Made by a program: the position numbers and the translations under genes. From Polynucleobacter parvulilacunae (GTDB taxonomy: Bacteria > Pseudomonadota > Gammaproteobacteria > Burkholderiales > Burkholderiaceae): 64,000 nucleotides of DNA. A model generated the notes under the pieces. The model saw only the letters and a program-made list of their open reading frames with translations. It had not been told where the DNA came from and searched no databases. Shown in pieces: positions 60,467 through 64,000 of this stretch; the first letter of the stretch is position 1; the number at the start of each line of letters is the position of its first letter. The stretch is taken from positions 248,001 through 312,000 of the forward strand of contig NZ_JACVPW010000013.1 in assembly GCF_018881715.1 (NCBI RefSeq). The letters are read 5' to 3'.

Positions 60467-63400
60467 TTAAATAAGCGACCGATGTAAGTTTTGCAAGGAA
60501 TAGACCTCAAGTGACTCTAGCTTGCCATTTTGCGAGGCCAGCAAGCCGTCCATAACCGCACGAGCTGCACTAATGGTTGTGTAATACGTCACACCATTGG
60601 CCTGTGCACTAGTACGAATCGATCTAGAGTCAGCAATCGCTGTCCGGGTTTCATCCACTGTAGTGAACACAAGCGAAATTTCCCCATTCTTGATGAAATC
60701 CACAATATGAGGACGGCCATCTTTAACCTTATTCACAACCTTAACAGGCAGACCGGCCGCTTCAATCGCTGCGGCTGTGCCTTTGGTTGCAACCATTGGG
60801 AAGCCAAGTTGATGTAATAACTTAGCAACTTCAATAGCCTTTGGTTTATCGCTATCTTTAACGGTAAGAAGAACGGTACCGCTCTTAGGCAACTTAATGC
60901 CAGCGCCTAATTGAGACTTAAACAATGCCTCACCGAATGTCTTGCCTACACCCATGACTTCACCCGTAGATCGCATTTCAGGTCCAAGAATTGGATCGAT
61001 GCCAGGGAATTTATTGAATGGGAATACCGCTTCTTTAACCGAGAAGTAAGGAGGCTTGACCTCAGTTTTGATACCCTGCTGACCTAAAGTTTGACCAACC
61101 ATACAGCGGGCAGCGATCTTCGCAAGTTGCAAGCCAGTTGCTTTAGACACAAATGGCACAGTGCGTGAAGCGCGTGGGTTTACTTCTAGTACGTAAATTA
61201 CATCCTTACCATCTACATTCTGGATAGCAAATTGCACATTCATCAAGCCAACTACATTAAGGCCTTTAGCCATTGCTGCTGTCTGACGTTTAATTTCTTC
61301 AACAGTAGCATCAGATAGGGAGTATGGAGGCAATGAACAGGCCGAGTCACCAGAGTGAACACCGGCTTGCTCGATATGTTCCATGACGCCACCAATAAAG
61401 ACAGTCTCACCGTCGCTAATGCAATCCACATCACACTCAATGGCATCGTTTAAGAAGCGGTCTAGCAATACCGGGGAATCATGAGAAACCTTAACTGCCT
61501 CACGCATATAGCGTTCGAGGTCACGGCCATCATGAACAATCTCCATGGCGCGGCCACCTAAAACATAGGATGGACGTACCACTAATGGGTAGCCGATTTC
61601 TTCTGCAAGCTTAAGAGCCTCATCTTCAGCACGGGCTGTGCGGTTAGGCGGCTGACGTAAGCCAAGATCCTGAAGCAACTTTTGGAAGCGCTCACGGTCT
61701 TCTGCAGCATCAATCATGTCAGGTGAAGTTCCGATGATAGGAACACCATTGCGCTCAAGATCTAAGGCCAATTTCAATGGAGTCTGTCCGCCGTACTGAA
61801 CGATCACACCCTTTGGTTTTTCCTTTGCAACAATTTCGAGTACATCCTCAAGTGTGAGCGGCTCAAAGTACAAGCGATCAGAGGTATCGTAGTCAGTAGA
61901 AACAGTTTCAGGGTTGCAGTTAACCATGATGGTTTCGTAACCATCTTCACGCATCGCTAACGCAGCATGTACACAGCAGTAATCAAACTCAATACCTTGA
62001 CCAATACGATTTGGGCCTCCGCCCAAAACCATAATCTTCTCTTTATTAGTCGGCTGAGATTCACACTCGCCATGTTCAGCTTCATAAGTTGAATAGAGAT
62101 AGGCGGTATTCGTGGAGAACTCTGCGGCACAGGTATCTACGCGCTTGTAGACTGGTACTACTTTTAGGCGGTGACGAGCAGCACGAACCGAAGCAGCATC
62201 CACTTTAAGCAACTTCGCCAAGCGACGATCTGAGAAACCTTTTTGCTTTACAAAGCGTAACTCTGGCGCTGTAAGACTATCAATCTTACGCTGCTTGAGC
62301 TCAGTCTCAATGGTGATCAACTCTTCAATTTGCTCTAAGAACCAAGGATCAACTTTAGTTTCAGAATAAATTTCATCAAGGCCCATGCCCATGCGGAATG
62401 CATCAGCTAAATACCAAATGCGATCTGGGCCCGGTTCATTAATCTCATTGATGATGTCATCCAAATCTGTGGAAACTTCGTCTAGACCATCAACACCAAC
62501 CTCAAGACCACGCAGCGCCTTCTGGAAGGATTCTTGGAAAGTGCGGCCAATTGCCATCACTTCTCCAACTGACTTCATCTGAGTTGTTAAGCGGGAATCC
62601 GCTTGCGGGAACTTCTCAAATGCAAAGCGAGGAATTTTGGTAACGACATAATCGATTGAAGGCTCAAATGATGCAGGAGTAGCTCCACCGGTAATGTCGT
62701 TCTTTAGCTCATCTAAGGTGTAGCCAACAGCTAATTTAGCGGCAATCTTTGCAATCGGGAAACCGGTCGCTTTAGAAGCCAAAGCAGATGAACGCGAAAC
62801 GCGTGGATTCATTTCAATCACGATCATGCGGCCATCAACCGGGTTGATCGAGAATTGAACGTTTGAGCCGCCAGTATCAACACCGATTTCTCTTAGAACA
62901 GCAATCGATGCGTTACGCATGATTTGATATTCTTTATCCGTAAGTGTCTGTGCTGGAGCAACTGTGATGGAGTCGCCGGTATGCACACCCATTGGATCCA
63001 AGTTTTCAATCGAGCAAACGATGATGCAGTTGTCACTGCGATCACGTACCACTTCCATCTCGAATTCTTTCCAGCCCAAGAGAGACTCTTCAATTAAGAG
63101 TTCACGTGTCGGAGATAAATCAAGTCCGCGCTTGCAAATCTCTTCAAACTCTTCACGGTTATAAGCAATACCGCCACCTGATCCACCCATGGTAAATGAA
63201 GGACGAATGACCACAGGAAAACCAGAGCTGCCAGTTTCTTGCTGTATACGCTGCTGCACTTCGTGCGCTTCATCCATCGAATGCGCAATACCAGACTTAG
63301 CTGAGCCAAGACCAATTTTAGTCATGGCCTCTTTAAATTTCTGACGATCTTCCGCTTTATCAATTGCTTCTGGTGAAGCGCCAATTAATTCGCAACCGTA

Positions 63401-63730
63401 CTTTTCCAACACACCATGACGATGTAAATCCAGCGCGCAATTAAGCGCTGTCTGACCGCCCATTGTTGGAAGGATTGCATCTGGTTTTTCAGTTGCAATG
63501 ATGCGTTCAACTACTTCCCATGTAATAGGCTCGATGTAAGTCACATCAGCCATCTCTGGGTCAGTCATGATGGTTGCAGGATTGCTGTTCACCAAAATAA
63601 CTTTGTAGCCTTCGTCACGCAAAGCCTTACATGCTTGCGCTCCTGAATAGTCAAACTCACAGGCCTGGCCAATCACAATTGGGCCGGCACCAATAATCAG
63701 AATGCTCTTAATGTCGCTACGCTTAGGCAT
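60467..63730 (-). CDS. carB: Carbamoyl-phosphate synthase large subunit
   Basis: CarB makes carbamoyl phosphate for pyrimidine and arginine synthesis. Two homologous ATP-grasp halves each begin with an [21 protein letters not shown]- or [19 protein letters not shown]-type segment, and the MGS allosteric domain closes the C-terminus. It is 1087 aa, normal length, with no frameshift seen. The start codon overlaps the carA stop (TAATG), a translationally coupled carAB operon. Confidence 0.98.
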   Translation of the reverse strand: MPKRSDIKSILIIGAGPIVIGQACEFDYSGAQACKALRDEGYKVILVNSNPATIMTDPEMADVTYIEPITWEVVERIIATEKPDAILPTMGGQTALNCALDLHRHGVLEKYGCELIGASPEAIDKAEDRQKFKEAMTKIGLGSAKSGIAHSMDEAHEVQQRIQQETGSSGFPVVIRPSFTMGGSGGGIAYNREEFEEICKRGLDLSPTRELLIEESLLGWKEFEMEVVRDRSDNCIIVCSIENLDPMGVHTGDSITVAPAQTLTDKEYQIMRNASIAVLREIGVDTGGSNVQFSINPVDGRMIVIEMNPRVSRSSALASKATGFPIAKIAAKLAVGYTLDELKNDITGGATPASFEPSIDYVVTKIPRFAFEKFPQADSRLTTQMKSVGEVMAIGRTFQESFQKALRGLEVGVDGLDEVSTDLDDIINEINEPGPDRIWYLADAFRMGMGLDEIYSETKVDPWFLEQIEELITIETELKQRKIDSLTAPELRFVKQKGFSDRRLAKLLKVDAASVRAARHRLKVVPVYKRVDTCAAEFSTNTAYLYSTYEAEHGECESQPTNKEKIMVLGGGPNRIGQGIEFDYCCVHAALAMREDGYETIMVNCNPETVSTDYDTSDRLYFEPLTLEDVLEIVAKEKPKGVIVQYGGQTPLKLALDLERNGVPIIGTSPDMIDAAEDRERFQKLLQDLGLRQPPNRTARAEDEALKLAEEIGYPLVVRPSYVLGGRAMEIVHDGRDLERYMREAVKVSHDSPVLLDRFLNDAIECDVDCISDGETVFIGGVMEHIEQAGVHSGDSACSLPPYSLSDATVEEIKRQTAAMAKGLNVVGLMNVQFAIQNVDGKDVIYVLEVNPRASRTVPFVSKATGLQLAKIAARCMVGQTLGQQGIKTEVKPPYFSVKEAVFPFNKFPGIDPILGPEMRSTGEVMGVGKTFGEALFKSQLGAGIKLPKSGTVLLTVKDSDKPKAIEVAKLLHQLGFPMVATKGTAAAIEAAGLPVKVVNKVKDGRPHIVDFIKNGEISLVFTTVDETRTAIADSRSIRTSAQANGVTYYTTISAARAVMDGLLASQNGKLESLEVYSLQNLHRSLI

Positions 63731-64000
63731 TATTTGCCCTCCTTCTTGCTGGCAGCATTCATGAGCTCCACAAAACGATCAAATAAATAGGCAATGTCAT
63801 GAGGACCAGGTGAGGCCTCGGGATGCCCTTGGAAACAGAGTGCCGGCTTATCCTTCCAAGCCAAACCTTGCAAAGATCCATCGAATAAAGAAACATGAGT
63901 TACACGAATATTGTCCGGCAGAGTATTTGCATCAACAGCAAAACCATGATTCTGTGAAGTGATCGCTACGCGTCCGGTATCCAAATCTTTTACAGGATGG
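63730..64000 (-). CDS. carA: Carbamoyl-phosphate synthase small subunit, C-terminal part
   Basis: The 3' end of carA; the gene continues past the right edge of the window. The visible frame reads [23 protein letters not shown], the conserved CarA glutaminase-domain segment with the catalytic His (NHGF), and later the active-site region [24 protein letters not shown]. The ORF track begins at an internal TTG (63984). It provides ammonia to CarB; the overlap with carB is 1 nt. Confidence 0.96.
   Translation of the reverse strand, partial: HPVKDLDTGRVAITSQNHGFAVDANTLPDNIRVTHVSLFDGSLQGLAWKDKPALCFQGHPEASPGPHDIAYLFDRFVELMNAASKKEGK

Overview
This window looks like a chromosome segment of a free-living betaproteobacterium in Burkholderiaceae, most likely Polynucleobacter or a close relative. 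The reasons are a moderate GC content (mid-40s by eye, not computed), a compact layout with very short intergenic gaps, protein sequences of betaproteobacterial type, and gene order. No phage, insertion sequence, CRISPR array, rRNA operon or plasmid gene was seen. Nearly all of the window is housekeeping, and the unusual signals are small.

Layout. (1) 1-9.6 kb: the end of ispF, tRNA-Leu, then a protein-quality block tig-clpP-clpX, lon behind a sigma32-like promoter, tRNA-Val, and a PpiD-like chaperone without its parvulin domain, then divergent tesA/ybbA. (2) 9.6-17.5 kb: purL, a spermidine-synthase-like protein, acnB on the other strand sharing a bidirectional terminator, and a tiny superinfection-immunity-like membrane protein. 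(3) 17.6-24.7 kb: pyrG-kdsA-eno-ftsB, hslO on the minus strand, gltX, and a tRNA Ala-Glu-Asp cluster closed by a strong terminator. (4) 24.7-32.3 kb: an accessory-flavoured stretch with hydrolases, a DUF4118 membrane protein, a two-repeat periplasmic protein, hyi-glxR (glyoxylate/glycerate metabolism), an HNH endonuclease, a DUF3108 protein, a K+ channel and an ankyrin protein. (5) 32.3-36 kb: minus-strand mltG-tmk-holB-tatD-ankyrin, with ygfZ divergent. (6) 36-48.2 kb: a TANGO2-like protein, a thioesterase, selO, msrB-yciB-bolA, a secreted parvulin, an MFS carrier, aroC, a CBS protein, a YihY protein, wrbA, DUF2069 and an FAD hydroxyacid dehydrogenase. (7) 48.2-53.7 kb: an orphan 61-aa gene with its own sigma32-like promoter and terminator, a fluoroacetate-dehalogenase-like hydrolase, three small secreted or lipoproteins, tRNA-Arg and tRNA-Pro, and a DUF2946-like protein ahead of a ZnuD-like TonB receptor. 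(8) 53.7-64 kb: the conserved yhbY | rlmE-ftsH-folP-glmM cluster and carA-carB-greA-DUF4149.

How the genes work together. Envelope and cytoplasmic proteostasis dominate (Tig, ClpXP, Lon, FtsH, Hsp33, PpiD-like, parvulin, MsrB, SelO). Nucleotide and central metabolism are also well represented (PurL, PyrG, Tmk, CarAB, AcnB, Eno). The best candidate for something undescribed is the orphan small gene at 48250-48435, because a near-consensus heat-shock promoter, a strong ribosome binding site and an intrinsic terminator frame a protein I do not recognise. A second theme is that PpiD has lost its PPIase domain while a separate small secreted parvulin is encoded elsewhere in the window. Promoter calls are by eye, and family assignments come from recognised motifs, not database searches.
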